Shown here one piece after another: positions 8,912 through 18,278 of a DNA stretch of 64,000 bases. Under the pieces are notes generated by a model that searched no databases, was not told the origin of the DNA, and saw nothing but the letters and a program-made list of their open reading frames with translations. The stretch's first letter is position 1. Every line of letters begins with the position of its first letter. The stretch spans positions 434,001-498,000 of the forward strand of contig JAJGOT010000511.1 in assembly GCA_022457155.1 (NCBI GenBank), given 5' to 3'. The DNA comes from Cladopsammia gracilis (taxonomy: Eukaryota; Cnidaria; Anthozoa; Scleractinia; Dendrophylliidae). Position numbers and translations under genes: made by a program.

Positions 8912-9151
8912 TTATTTTTCAATTATTCTCTTGATGTCAGGCAAAAGACTTTCAACCTCACGTATAAGCCCCGTCATGGTGGCTGGGCACACAGTGACTT
9001 TCAAAGGATAGCGGTTAAGAAGCATGAGACGCAGATCGTCCGTGTCAGCGGTTTTGATTATCTGTATTTGAATCTCCTCCGCATGACTCTGTAATTCACC
9101 CAGAAGCTGTGAAAAGACCGTGAGCTTGTGGATACTGGTTGAGGTGTTCAT
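8912..9151 (-). CDS. Small unknown protein (79 aa), copy 1
   Basis: A 79-residue mainly helical protein. Its ATG follows a TATATATA motif located between it and the packaging ATPase stop. No recognised motif. Its placement between the ATPase and other late-type genes suggests a small structural or assembly factor, as inference only. Confidence 0.6.
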   Translation of the reverse strand: MNTSTSIHKLTVFSQLLGELQSHAEEIQIQIIKTADTDDLRLMLLNRYPLKVTVCPATMTGLIREVESLLPDIKRIIEK

Positions 9152-9173
9152 GGTTCAGCGTATATATATGTTT

Positions 9174-9773
9174 TCACATTTTCACTTCAACCCCATAGGG
9201 ATGTCGCAGAGAGAAGACTAGGTGAGAAAACTTGTGCCCCTTTAATTTTGCAATCAACTCTTTGTACTCCTCGTGTGAGAGCTCACCGGCATAGTCGTCG
9301 AAGATGGCCTTCGTTGTTTTGCTTGATGGGGTGTAAAAAAGCACAATCGCTGCAACGTTTTCCCTAAAGGGTTTCGCAATGCTGGTTAACTGTTGGGTTA
9401 GCACCCACACTGACAAGCCGCTGTGGCGAGCACTGAACCCTAGTTTCACAAGTTGACTCGTGCGACCTTTCACATCCTTCGAAGCAGCACAGTCATCCAG
9501 CACAAAGAGCGTGTTTGTCCCGTCGAAGAAATAACTGGCTAAAGTTAACCATGCTTCAATCTCATGCTGCTGACAGTCTATCACGAAAATGCGTGGCTCC
9601 TGGTCCACGAAACCGTCGTAGGTCTTGTTGTGGACAAATGTTGGGCAGAAGAGAACAATATAGTCAAACTTGCCCCTGAAGGGGCCACGCAGCTGATTCA
9701 GAAGATATTGTGTTTTGCCAGAATTAGTCGGGCCGATAATTAGGGCATTGAATGGCAGCTTTCGTGGGTCCAT
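9174..9773 (-). CDS. ATP: FtsK/HerA-type genome packaging ATPase, copy 1
   Basis: A 199-residue P-loop ATPase of the A32-like packaging family, expected to drive DNA into capsids. Walker A is GPTNSGKT (14-21). Walker B is LFVLDD (D93, D94). A sensor-like VLTQQ follows at 124-128, before an arginine-finger candidate in the PFREN segment. The length fits the compact Polinton ATPases. The ATG follows TATATA. It lies 31 bp from the capsid gene stop on the same strand. Confidence 0.93.
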   Translation of the reverse strand: MDPRKLPFNALIIGPTNSGKTQYLLNQLRGPFRGKFDYIVLFCPTFVHNKTYDGFVDQEPRIFVIDCQQHEIEAWLTLASYFFDGTNTLFVLDDCAASKDVKGRTSQLVKLGFSARHSGLSVWVLTQQLTSIAKPFRENVAAIVLFYTPSSKTTKAIFDDYAGELSHEEYKELIAKLKGHKFSHLVFSLRHPYGVEVKM

Positions 9774-9804
9774 TCTCTATATATTTTTATGTGTATATAT
9801 GTGT

Positions 9805-11064
9805 TTAGTACTGAACCGCCTGCAGCTGTCTATCAATGATGTTCATCTGTGAGTCGCTGATGGTGTAGATGTGGCAGTGCACGTTTCCCGAGCCGGAGGT
9901 TGCCCTTTCGATTTCAAGATGTACGCCGTCCTTTGTGTTGACGAGGCGTTGACCGTTGCCATGTAGGGTTGTATCAGCCATTGATCTAAGGTCGATAAGG
10001 AGGCCGAACTTGTTGCCAGTGAGATATTTTGTTAGATTCATGTTGGGCCTGCCATCGCCCTTTTTTTTGAAGAGGCGACTGACCTCGCGCCACATGTCGG
10101 TCCCGTTGATGCCTTCGTTGTAAATCCTGTTGGGGGAGCCGTTTATGGTGACATTAACTTTGGTGATGTCTGGGTTGAAGTATTTTTCTGAGTCCCTGGC
10201 TCCTGCCGTGTAGGGTTCGATGAATAGCAGAAGGATGGCTTTCAGTGACCTGCGCTGCGGGTTCACCCTGAGATTCAGCCTAGCGTCTGAACCCTTCGAG
10301 AAGGGAACCACTACCTCTCGCATGATATGGTCGTAGGCAAACTCCTTTCCGCTAGAGTATACACTTGTTGCCTCGTCAGCCAGCTGCTTACTTCGGATTG
10401 TCTCGTACTCAAGCTGGATATTTGTCAACTTGTAGACAAGCTTGCTTGTATCTGAACCCCTGACAACTTGGGAAGCCTGGGCGAGCGTTATCTCGAATGT
10501 CAAATCGTTGTAGAGTGCCTGTGGGTACATGACGCCGTGGTCTGTTATAATCTGGTGGTCAAGGTTGATGCGGTATTTGTTTTTGTAAATGGTCTCCAGT
10601 TTGTTTTCCACATCCACGCCAGAGGTCTTCTTGTCGCCGGCACTAGAGCGAATCTTGCTCAAGTCTACACTCTGGATACCCTCGGGGAGCATGTTGTCTC
10701 TCTTATCAACAGAAAGGAAAAGGTCCTCGAAGATTTTGTAAATATCGTACCCAACGGTGTCCTGGACAGTGGTGGCGGCAAACTTCACAACAAGCCTGTC
10801 AACTAGTGCTCTGGAGACATTTTGTACAAGATAGTTGTTTGCGTGGCCGCCGGCAAGGTCGATGTTAAAGAGCAAGGCAAGCGAGCCCGACACGATAACC
10901 TCATGTTCGTTGAGCTTGGGCACCGTAACGTACAGGGTCTCGCCGGGATTGGCTGAAGTGCGTTCAAAGGTGATGCGCTTTACGGTGCGCTCTGCTTTCA
11001 TAGCACCAAGAATCTTCTCGGCATTAGTTGGGAGGAGGTTGGGTTGCACGGGTTGCACGGCCAT
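9805..11064 (-). CDS. MCP: Major capsid protein (double jelly-roll), copy 1
   Basis: A 419-residue protein recognised as the Polinton hexon-type major capsid protein from its conserved segments, for example PGETLYVTVPKLNEHEVIV near 41-59, VQNVSRALVDRLVVKF and TDHGVMYPQALYNDL. The predicted content is mainly beta. The ATG follows TATATATA in a 44-bp divergent intergenic region shared with the coiled-coil gene. Adjacency to the packaging ATPase is the usual capsid-module arrangement. Confidence 0.88.
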   Translation of the reverse strand: MAVQPVQPNLLPTNAEKILGAMKAERTVKRITFERTSANPGETLYVTVPKLNEHEVIVSGSLALLFNIDLAGGHANNYLVQNVSRALVDRLVVKFAATTVQDTVGYDIYKIFEDLFLSVDKRDNMLPEGIQSVDLSKIRSSAGDKKTSGVDVENKLETIYKNKYRINLDHQIITDHGVMYPQALYNDLTFEITLAQASQVVRGSDTSKLVYKLTNIQLEYETIRSKQLADEATSVYSSGKEFAYDHIMREVVVPFSKGSDARLNLRVNPQRRSLKAILLLFIEPYTAGARDSEKYFNPDITKVNVTINGSPNRIYNEGINGTDMWREVSRLFKKKGDGRPNMNLTKYLTGNKFGLLIDLRSMADTTLHGNGQRLVNTKDGVHLEIERATSGSGNVHCHIYTISDSQMNIIDRQLQAVQY

Positions 11065-11108
11065 AGCCAGAGTATATATATAAATTTATATTTATATTTA
11101 TATACATC
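11065..11108. promoter_or_regulatory. Divergent TATATA promoter region, copy 1
   Basis: A 44-bp AT-only-like spacer between the divergent capsid (minus) and coiled-coil (plus) start codons. It carries TATATATA next to the capsid start and TATATA next to the other start, so it probably serves both genes. It repeats at 20,170-20,213. Confidence 0.6.
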
Positions 11109-12500
11109 ATGGCAGAAGGCGGATATGACTATGATCCAACTGGCGAGAACGAAAACACCGGGCTTGACGAAGCGTTAGACCACGATGGTGACGACGAGGA
11201 AGAAGAAGTTAACAGAACAACCCCCTTTCAACCGGGAGCTGCATCCACCCCATATCCTGGCGGTGAAGAGCAGATTGAAATGCATACACTGCCTCGCGAA
11301 CAGAGCGGTTTTGATCCTGAAGACATCCCTCTGCTTACTGACTTCACACATCCTGACGACAGAAAAGAAATGGTTGCTAAAGCTAAGGACTGGATCAAAA
11401 GGCTCCGGCCGAGAGCGGATTTCAGCCGATTAGACCCTATTGGTGTCGGTAAAAAAACAGAAAATATAGGCAGAATTGTTACCTTTGGGCCAAGGGGTGG
11501 CGAGAAGCCCATTTTCAAACAAGATGGGTCTGGCCTTCTTAAATCATTCACAGACAGGTTCAAAGGGGTTCTTGGCCCAAGCGCTGAAGAGATACTCGTT
11601 GAAGACAGAACATCAATAAGGGAAGAAGAACAAAGTCTAAGAGAGGAAGAAAAACAACTGAAGGGGGCGGAAAGAATTAATGCTGAACTGAAAAAAAGAA
11701 CAGACAATCAACAAACCCTATCTCTAAGACTCGAAAAAACTAAAGAGAGAAGGGAAAATTTAGAAAAAGAACAAGGCTCTAATCTTGAAGCTCAAAACAG
11801 AATAGATGAGATGAAACGCCTGGAAAAAAATTATCAACGTGATATAGAAAATGAGAATAAAGCAATAAAAGCACTTCAAAAACAAAAACAAGATGAAGAC
11901 AAACTGCAGGCAAAGGTTGCTAAAAGAAAGGCAGCACTCTCTAGCAAAAAGAAAGAAAGAAATACCCTCGAGGCAAGACTTAACTCCACCAAGCCGCTGG
12001 ATGAGTTAAACGAAAAAGTGGCCGAGCTTGAACGACAAAACGAGGAAGACCGGCGCATGATAGAGGATGAGAACACTTCTCCCTCTGACGGAGAAGCTGC
12101 AGAAGCCCGAGTTGCAGAACGTGTCGAAGAGCAGGGAAGACTAAGAACGCAAGTTCAGGAAAGAGAAGAAGCCTTGCCTTTGAGAGAAAGGGTCAAAAAT
12201 ATCTTCAAGAAATATGGCTGGACCCTGCAAGCAGTTGTTCTGGCTGCAGGTCTAGTCATAGGCGCTGTGACGATTGCTGCAATGAATGGCTTGAAAGCCG
12301 GCACCAAGGCTATTGGCAATGGGCTCAAAGCCCTAGGAAATAAGGTTGCCTCCATCTTGCCAGGCTTGATCGGTTCGATCGTGAGCTTTATCTTCAAAAC
12401 AGCCGGCCAGGTTATCTCCTTCCTTGGCGAGCACGCCTGGCTGCTGATCCTTGCCGTTGTAGGCTTTATGATTGAAAGGATCACCAAGCGCAGGAGATAA
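11109..12500 (+). CDS. Coiled-coil membrane protein (463 aa), copy 1
   Basis: Residues 1-35 are acidic. A conserved segment (about 75-165, with SFTDRFKGVLGPSAEEILVE) is followed by a long Glu/Lys/Arg coiled coil (about 170-350), then a hydrophobic stretch (about 370-395) and a terminal hydrophobic region ending in basic ERITKRRR. The fold would suit an internal membrane-anchored virion protein, which is inference. Similar genes accompany capsid genes in cnidarian Polintons as far as I recall, without known function. The ATG follows TATATA. Copy 2 has Arg instead of Gly in the SPSDxEAA segment. Confidence 0.8.
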   Translation: MAEGGYDYDPTGENENTGLDEALDHDGDDEEEEVNRTTPFQPGAASTPYPGGEEQIEMHTLPREQSGFDPEDIPLLTDFTHPDDRKEMVAKAKDWIKRLRPRADFSRLDPIGVGKKTENIGRIVTFGPRGGEKPIFKQDGSGLLKSFTDRFKGVLGPSAEEILVEDRTSIREEEQSLREEEKQLKGAERINAELKKRTDNQQTLSLRLEKTKERRENLEKEQGSNLEAQNRIDEMKRLEKNYQRDIENENKAIKALQKQKQDEDKLQAKVAKRKAALSSKKKERNTLEARLNSTKPLDELNEKVAELERQNEEDRRMIEDENTSPSDGEAAEARVAERVEEQGRLRTQVQEREEALPLRERVKNIFKKYGWTLQAVVLAAGLVIGAVTIAAMNGLKAGTKAIGNGLKALGNKVASILPGLIGSIVSFIFKTAGQVISFLGEHAWLLILAVVGFMIERITKRRR

Positions 12501-13302
12501 TTATCTCATCCAGGCAAGAAAGCCTGCTAAAGCAAGCGCACCCACACCAATGAGCGCCTTGTTTACGTGATGCGGCCCGATCTTAGTCTCTTGTGTGGGG
12601 TCTGGTGTTGGTGTGGAGGCTAGTTGTGGTGTGGGTACGGGGGCTGGTGTTGGTGTGGAGGCTAGTTGTGGTGTGGGTACGGGGGCTGGTTTTGGGTCTT
12701 TTGGCGCTATGCCCTGTGCCTGTGTCGCCTGTTTGTGAATCGGGTTCGATGAGTGGCTGTTTGGTGGATTAATCTTTGTCGGCCCTCCGTCCATGGGGCG
12801 AAGGGAGGCTTTTTTTGTGGTAAGATTGACATCATTGTTAACACCAAGTTTCATCCCTTGCGTTGCCTGCATAAGATTGTTATTGTACCCCACCACGCTC
12901 TCTGTGTTGATAACCATGCGTGACGGCATCAGCCAGCTCCCAGGGGCAACTACAAAGTTAAGCCACACTTTCGTTGCTTGGATGGCCTGCTGATAATGCT
13001 GTACGCTCTTAGATATGTCGTTCAGTCTTATAGCGTCCTCTAAGAGTGTGAGGAATACTCTCTGCGTTTCGAATGCTCGGCCTCCATTCCCAAGAATGCT
13101 GCTGCGAGTGTTTGCTTGTGCACCCAGAATGCAATACACAAAGGCCTCGATTGACTGATTCATACGCGCGAGCCCTGGCTGTGTTAGCCCTTGTGCATAA
13201 TTCGGCACAAAGTGCTCGAACTGACTAACAGCGCCCTGGTCGTTACGAACGAAGTATATGCCGTTTGCTCGATAGTTTGGGTCTTTTCTGTCTGTGACGC
13301 GC
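12501..13302 (-). pseudogene. 3' half of large structural-type gene, copy 1 (orphan)
   Basis: This is the duplicated C-terminal half of the gene described at 21,606-22,407. The in-frame opening continues into the inserted transposon to 13,364, but those residues are transposon sequence. In this copy the 5' half is absent, because the duplication junction at 14,475 cuts off everything beyond the left part of the transposon. It therefore has no native start codon. Confidence 0.85.
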
Positions 13303-14475
13303 CACTCATGTCCAATACTGTCGCACTGATACGGACCGTGAGTAAACGTTGACGGTCCGTACAAAACGTACGGATCGTCATCCTCGCTTACGGTCCGTAA
13401 CCTTCTAACTTTACGTAACTATACGGTCCGTGTTCTGTCTGTATACGGAGCGTGCATCTCATTATCACACTCAGTCAGTGTGAATAACTTTTTACTATCG
13501 GTACGATTCGTACGAACCGTACGTTTCGCACGGAACGTTATCCTTGCTTACGGTCCGTGTTCTGTCTGTATACGGAACATGCATCTCATTATCACACTCA
13601 GTCAGTGTGAATAACTTTTTACTGTCCATACGATTTGTACGAACCGTACGTTTCGAACGGAACGTAATCCTTGCTTACGGTCCGTGTTCTGTCTCTATAC
13701 GGAACGTGCATCTCATTATCACACTCAGTCACTGTGAATAACTTTTTACTGTCCATACGATTCGTACGAACCGTACGTTTCGTACGGAACGTAATCCTTG
13801 CTTACGGAGCGTGCATATATCTCGTTCTGTAAGCGTGAGGCGGCAAACAACGCGCCACTGCACTAAATATCTATCTTACTGTGCTACGCTTTCAAATATA
13901 AACAAACACGTGAGCCGAAAACTAAACCGAACATACACGCGAGAGGAAATAAGGAACCTACACATATATCTCGTTCTTTAAGCGTGAGGCGACAAACAGC
14001 GCGCCACTACACCAAATATCTATTTTGCTACGATACGCTTTCAAATATAAGCAAACACGTGAGCCGAAAACTAAACCCGAACATACACGCGAGAGGAAAT
14101 AAGGAACCTACACATATATCTCGTTCTTTAAGCGTGAGGCGACAAACAGCGCGCCACTACACCAAATATCTATTTTGCTACGATACGCTTTCAAATATAA
14201 ACAAACACGTGAGCCGAAAACTAAACCCGAACATACACGCGAGAAGAAATAAGGAACCTACACATATATCTCGTTCTTTAAGCGTGAGGCGACAAACAGC
14301 GCGCCACTACACCACTCTATTTTGCTACGATACGCTTTCAAATATAAACAAACACGCGAGCCAAAAACTAAACCCGAATATACACGCGAGAGGAAATAAG
14401 GAATCTACACATATATCTCGTTCTTTAAGCGTGAGGCGACAAACAGTGCGCCACTACACCAAATATCTATTTTGC
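13303..14475 (+). mobile_element. Truncated left part of hAT-like satellite element
   Basis: Matches the first 1,173 bp of the complete element at 22,408-27,781 and stops at the tandem-duplication junction. It contains the 127-bp and 150-bp tandem arrays. Long open frames here (13,984 onward) are the satellite read through and have no independent support. Confidence 0.9.
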
Positions 14476-14988
14476 TTCCTTGATTGCTTCATCGACAGGC
14501 GCGACTTCGAGCTTATCCAGATGGACACAGACAGCATGTACTTCGCTCTTGCTCACGACACTCTCGAAGAAGCAGTTCGCCCAGAACTTAGCGCCCAGTT
14601 CGAGGCGGAGAAGAAGAATTGGTTGGCGTGGGACAAGTGGAGTGGTAGAGAGCCGGGCTTATTCAAGCTTGAGAAGGAAGGTACACGGGCCATCGCCCTG
14701 TGCAGCAAGTGTTATTACGTAGAAAACGAGGCTGGCGGAGGGGCCAAGATGTCCTCCAAGGGAGTCAACAAGAATCAGAACGAGCTTCGCTGGGAAAGGT
14801 ACGAAAGAGCCCTGCAAGGGGGTAGGGACATGGCAACAAACAGAGGCTTTCGAATGCACAACGGGGCCATGTACACGTACGAACAGCACAAGCTGGGCCT
14901 CAGCGCCTACTACGACAAGCGTTGGGTGCTGCCAGACGGTATCCACACAGAACCAATCGAGTTTCACAGCCCAGCGGGTGGCAACTGA
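14476..14988 (+). pseudogene. PolB 3' fragment (motif C region) at duplication junction
   Basis: Encodes the last 170 residues of the polymerase, including motif C (MDTDS) and the KMSSKGVNK segment. It has no exonuclease domain, no motifs A and B and no native start. An open frame from 13,984 fuses satellite-encoded residues to it, but this is a junction product and not a designed gene. Confidence 0.93.
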
Positions 14989-15959
14989 GTACCCGGCGGC
15001 ACAACCATCAACTCCTCACGTACAAAACCACGCTTGGGGCCGTCGTACAGATAATACACGACAGGCGTATCTGGCTTGGTGACAACCTTCTCGATGTTGT
15101 AGACTTTCAAAGACCAGATTGGATCAGTCGCTCGTCGACTACCACCCTCAAGCTCACCGGGGTAATACAGATATCGCAAATTAACCCTAGGAGGGAGCTT
15201 CTTTTCATTCACCCCAACAGGTCTAGCATATGAGGTTGCGGGCTTGGCCGAGGTTGCCTTCTCTTTGATTGCTTGTGCAGGCTTCTTGCCAGTTAATCTA
15301 GTTACTTCATTGTTCAAGGCAGAGACAACATCTGGCAATCTTTTAACCCAAGCGGTCGAACGGCCAGAGGGCAGATTCATTTCAACTGCGTACTGGTAAC
15401 CAAACAATCGTTCAGCCAGGGTTCTGTTGAATCTTTCAACAATCCCTTGGTCTCTGTGGATATCAACACGCCCACGACGAATGGTTGTTTTATGAGCCCC
15501 AGTCTCTTTAGTCACAGCTCCCATAAACTCTGTTCCCGGGTCAACTTGCAACAGTTGTGGCCATTTCAAAGGCCCGCGTCTGTAAATACGTGTAAGCGCC
15601 TTCGAAACTTCATCAGACTCTTTCGAAGTCAAGGGCTCTGCTGCTTTGTAACGGCTAGCCACATCAACAACTGTCAAAGCATATTTGTAAATTTTCCTCC
15701 CATGAGGCAGTTTGTCGTGTGGCAAAAAAAGTAGATCTGCTTGATGCACCGCATTAGGAGTCTGGACATCAAACTTGGGCCGAGGGATATGGCGTGGTGC
15801 GGGGAGATATACTTGCCAAAGAGCTTGTTTTACGAGCCATTTCTTTGCCGCCTCTTCAGATACCTTGGTTGCTGCAGCTAGCTTTTTAACAGCAGCAAGT
15901 CCTTTCCAATAGCCTTTGGGGCCGTAATAGATCTTTGAGAGTTTCGCCTCCATATACAT
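14964..15959 (-). CDS. INT: Retroviral-type integrase, copy 2
   Basis: The protein is identical to copy 1, with D75, D140 and E175 all retained. There is one synonymous difference (C at 6117, T at 15222). It overlaps the PolB fragment by 25 bp exactly as in unit 1. The start is ATG at 15,959 or 15,953. Confidence 0.93.
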   Translation of the reverse strand: MYMEAKLSKIYYGPKGYWKGLAAVKKLAAATKVSEEAAKKWLVKQALWQVYLPAPRHIPRPKFDVQTPNAVHQADLLFLPHDKLPHGRKIYKYALTVVDVASRYKAAEPLTSKESDEVSKALTRIYRRGPLKWPQLLQVDPGTEFMGAVTKETGAHKTTIRRGRVDIHRDQGIVERFNRTLAERLFGYQYAVEMNLPSGRSTAWVKRLPDVVSALNNEVTRLTGKKPAQAIKEKATSAKPATSYARPVGVNEKKLPPRVNLRYLYYPGELEGGSRRATDPIWSLKVYNIEKVVTKPDTPVVYYLYDGPKRGFVREELMVVPPGTQLPPAGL

Positions 15960-15965
15960 ATGTGT

Positions 15966-16394
15966 TTACAGAAAGCGAAACGCCGCATAGCCAAGGGCGA
16001 GTGCGCCAGTGCCGATAAACAAGAGTTCGCCTTGTTTCTGCTGTGGGCCTGGTTTATAAAAGTCAGAGAACTCGGGCTCTTTGGGGAGTGTTATTTGCTG
16101 CTCCCGATGTGTTTGGTTGTAGAGCACTAGAGCTTGGTCAGTGTCTTGAAAGTTGTGTTTCGCTTGATCTTTGATCCGATCATTGCTGGCAATCCAGTCG
16201 AGGAGCTTTGTGCGGTCTTTCTGATATTTAGCGTAGGCCGCTTGATAGGCCTCTAACGCCTTGTCGTGTCTGATCTTCTCATCCAGAGCGGCTTTCCCAC
16301 TGTCGCCGGAAAGATATTTTGCGAGATAGTTGCCCCCAGTGAAAGCAGCGGCATTCAAAATTGCTCCACCAACCATAATAGCGATTGAGGCCAT
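15966..16394 (-). CDS. Small membrane protein (142 aa), copy 2
   Basis: Identical to the protein at 6861-7289: hydrophobic segments at both ends around a charged helix, and a TATATATATA motif directly before the ATG. Confidence 0.75.
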   Translation of the reverse strand: MASIAIMVGGAILNAAAFTGGNYLAKYLSGDSGKAALDEKIRHDKALEAYQAAYAKYQKDRTKLLDWIASNDRIKDQAKHNFQDTDQALVLYNQTHREQQITLPKEPEFSDFYKPGPQQKQGELLFIGTGALALGYAAFRFL

Positions 16395-16413
16395 TGCTAT
16401 ATATATATATGAT

Positions 16414-16635
16414 TTACATTGAGGCAGGGAGGATCTTCTGGTCCTCGAGGTATTTCTTGAGAGCTATGCTCCCAGCCATGGCAGCAGTGAACTTCACGTA
16501 GTTCATGAGACTCGAGCTGGGGTCGGCTGTGAGATTTTCCTTGACGACCTTTTTGCCAACCCAGCCAATAGTTGCGACAAGACCAGTTATTGTGGCCGCA
16601 TCAAGAACAGCTTTCACGAGCTTGTTGTCAGACAT
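16414..16635 (-). CDS. Small membrane protein (73 aa), copy 2
   Basis: Identical to the protein at 7309-7530, with the same TATATA-tagged start and two weak hydrophobic segments. Confidence 0.65.
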   Translation of the reverse strand: MSDNKLVKAVLDAATITGLVATIGWVGKKVVKENLTADPSSSLMNYVKFTAAMAGSIALKKYLEDQKILPASM

Positions 16636-16652
16636 GGTGTATATATAAGATT

Positions 16653-16811
16653 TTAAATTTCAGTCGACTCTTCATTATGCATTGTCTCGTTGATCTGTTG
16701 TGTTGCTAATTGCCAAACTGTTTTTAGAGCGACAATGTTGAATTTAAGCATAACAAAAAGAATACCTCCGATTGCAGCCCCGTTTACGAAGCCTTGAAAG
16801 AGATTTGCCAT
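16653..16811 (-). CDS. Small membrane protein (52 aa), copy 2
   Basis: Identical to the protein at 7548-7706. The ATG at 16,811 after TATATATA is preferred over the longer open frame to 16,883. One hydrophobic segment at residues 8-30. Confidence 0.6.
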   Translation of the reverse strand: MANLFQGFVNGAAIGGILFVMLKFNIVALKTVWQLATQQINETMHNEESTEI

Positions 16812-16830
16812 AGTAGTATATATATGTTTT

Positions 16831-17274
16831 TTACTCCATCTCGCGAATTCTTCGTCTCGGTGGTGGGGGAGTTTGAACTTCATTCACCACTGCCGGCGCA
16901 GGGGCTGGGGTCGGGGCTTTGCGTCTAAGTGTATTCATAATGGCCTCGCGTTGGTAATAGACGCCCCAAGCAGATATAATTACGCCGACAACCGTTATAA
17001 TCCAGAAACCAGAGTTGCTGCTAGCTTCTTCATTTGTCGAGTTTTGGGGTGCCGAGTTTGGGGCAGGCTCATTTGTTGCTTTAGCAGCTTGTGCTTGTTT
17101 TTTTGCCTCTCTTGCCAGGCGGTTGCGCTCAGCAAGCCTTTTGCCAGAAGCAACACGACCAGGGTTTTTGGCTGGAGCAGTCTTTGGGGTATCAGAGGTA
17201 ACGTGCGTGTTGTTTGTGTGTGCTGCTGGCGCGACTGTTTCTTCAGGCACCGTCTCGAGTGGTTGAGCCATCAT
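16831..17274 (-). CDS. Single-pass membrane protein with basic and Pro-rich tails, copy 2
   Basis: Identical to the protein at 7726-8169: basic segment 41-66, transmembrane helix 89-107 and a Pro/Arg-rich tail. Confidence 0.7.
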   Translation of the reverse strand: MMAQPLETVPEETVAPAAHTNNTHVTSDTPKTAPAKNPGRVASGKRLAERNRLAREAKKQAQAAKATNEPAPNSAPQNSTNEEASSNSGFWIITVVGVIISAWGVYYQREAIMNTLRRKAPTPAPAPAVVNEVQTPPPPRRRIREME

Positions 17275-17308
17275 GTATATATGTATATTTTTTATTTCAA
17301 ACCTTCGT

Positions 17309-17374
17309 GGTTTCTGTCAGGTTTCTGCCAGGTTTCTGCCAGGTTTCTGCCAGGTTCCTGTCAGGTTCCTGTCA
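17309..17374. repeat. 11-bp tandem repeat, copy 2
   Basis: Same six-unit array as at 8204-8269 (GGTTTCTGCCA type), with an identical unit number. This fits a recent duplication, since short tandem arrays usually change length quickly. Confidence 0.85.
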
Positions 17375-17376
17375 GA

Positions 17377-17997
17377 TTATGTGTCAAAAATTTCATCAAA
17401 ACATGTGTCAACTTCATCAAAACCCTCGAGTGGATAACCTTCACCGTCTCTGCTTGGGTGTACAGGTGGAGCAGGTTGAAGGGGCAACTCTTCTGGCTCC
17501 TTTTTGAAGTCGATGTGTTTTGTAGTGATCAAAACAGCATTGGCCAAGGCCAAGAAGCGCCCACAACGCAGTGCAAGGTTTCCAGCAAGAGATGAAAGTT
17601 CCTGGTTAATCATGTAGTCATTTTTGAGTTCTTTCTGCAGGGCCTCCACACCGTCAATCTTAACAACCATGCCGGCGCCTTTGGTTGCGAACATTATAAC
17701 GCTGTCAATCAGAGACTCGGTCGTCTTGTTACCGACATAGGCTTCATACCTTTTGTAGTACTTTTCAACCTGTTTTTCTGTCAGGCGTTTCACCTGCTCG
17801 TGTGTGAGCTGGGCCCCGATGGCCTCTTTTGATTTGCCGGTTGAAACAAGGACTGCCAGTTTCTCTCGTTGAGCTGGAGTGTCTGGACCTGTTAAGACTT
17901 CAGGAATCGCTGATGGCAAGGAGCTATCCGGGGTTGCCTCTAGCAGCTGCATGATTTCATTATCAAATGCGGCGTCTTCTTGGAGGTTTGTTGCCAT
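17377..17997 (-). CDS. Unknown Polinton protein (206 aa), copy 2
   Basis: Same protein as at 8272-8892 except for one Asp-to-Gly change in the VVKID-x-VEAL segment, caused by C at 17651 versus T at 8546. Start at 17,997 after a TATA-like motif. Confidence 0.65.
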   Translation of the reverse strand: MATNLQEDAAFDNEIMQLLEATPDSSLPSAIPEVLTGPDTPAQREKLAVLVSTGKSKEAIGAQLTHEQVKRLTEKQVEKYYKRYEAYVGNKTTESLIDSVIMFATKGAGMVVKIDGVEALQKELKNDYMINQELSSLAGNLALRCGRFLALANAVLITTKHIDFKKEPEELPLQPAPPVHPSRDGEGYPLEGFDEVDTCFDEIFDT

Positions 17998-18016
17998 TGC
18001 GTATATTATTATGTAT

Positions 18017-18256
18017 TTATTTTTCAATTATTCTCTTGATGTCAGGCAAAAGACTTTCAACCTCACGTATAAGCCCCGTCATGGTGGCTGGGCACACAGT
18101 GACTTTCAAAGGATAGCGGTTAAGAAGCATGAGACGCAGATCGTCCGTGTCAGCGGTTTTGATTATCTGTATTTGAATCTCCTCCGCATGACTCTGTAAT
18201 TCACCCAGAAGCTGTGAAAAGACCGTGAGCTTGTGGATACTGGTTGAGGTGTTCAT
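18017..18256 (-). CDS. Small unknown protein (79 aa), copy 2
   Basis: Identical to the protein at 8912-9151, with a TATATATA motif just upstream of the ATG. Confidence 0.6.
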   Translation of the reverse strand: MNTSTSIHKLTVFSQLLGELQSHAEEIQIQIIKTADTDDLRLMLLNRYPLKVTVCPATMTGLIREVESLLPDIKRIIEK

Positions 18257-18278
18257 GGTTCAGCGTATATATATGTTT

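Larger units (their letters stand above)
5371..14475. repeat. Tandem duplication, unit 1 (9,105 bp)
   Basis: This segment is repeated head-to-tail at 14,476-23,580 with a constant offset of 9,105. It runs from PolB codon 1094 through the integrase, membrane, ATPase, capsid, coiled-coil and half of the structural gene, into the left quarter of the hAT-like insertion. The breakpoints share only a 2-nt CT. Three single-base differences were noticed: 6117/15222, 8546/17651 and 12090/21195. Confidence 0.93.

Noticed and set aside
11228..11707. 159-codon minus-strand frame inside the coiled-coil gene
   Set aside because: Ser-rich antisense of Glu/Lys-rich coding sequence, a common artefact.
12501..13364. 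Complete 287-residue protein gene with its own start
   Set aside because: The first 20 or so residues come from the inserted transposon end. The true N-terminal half is at 27,782-28,877.
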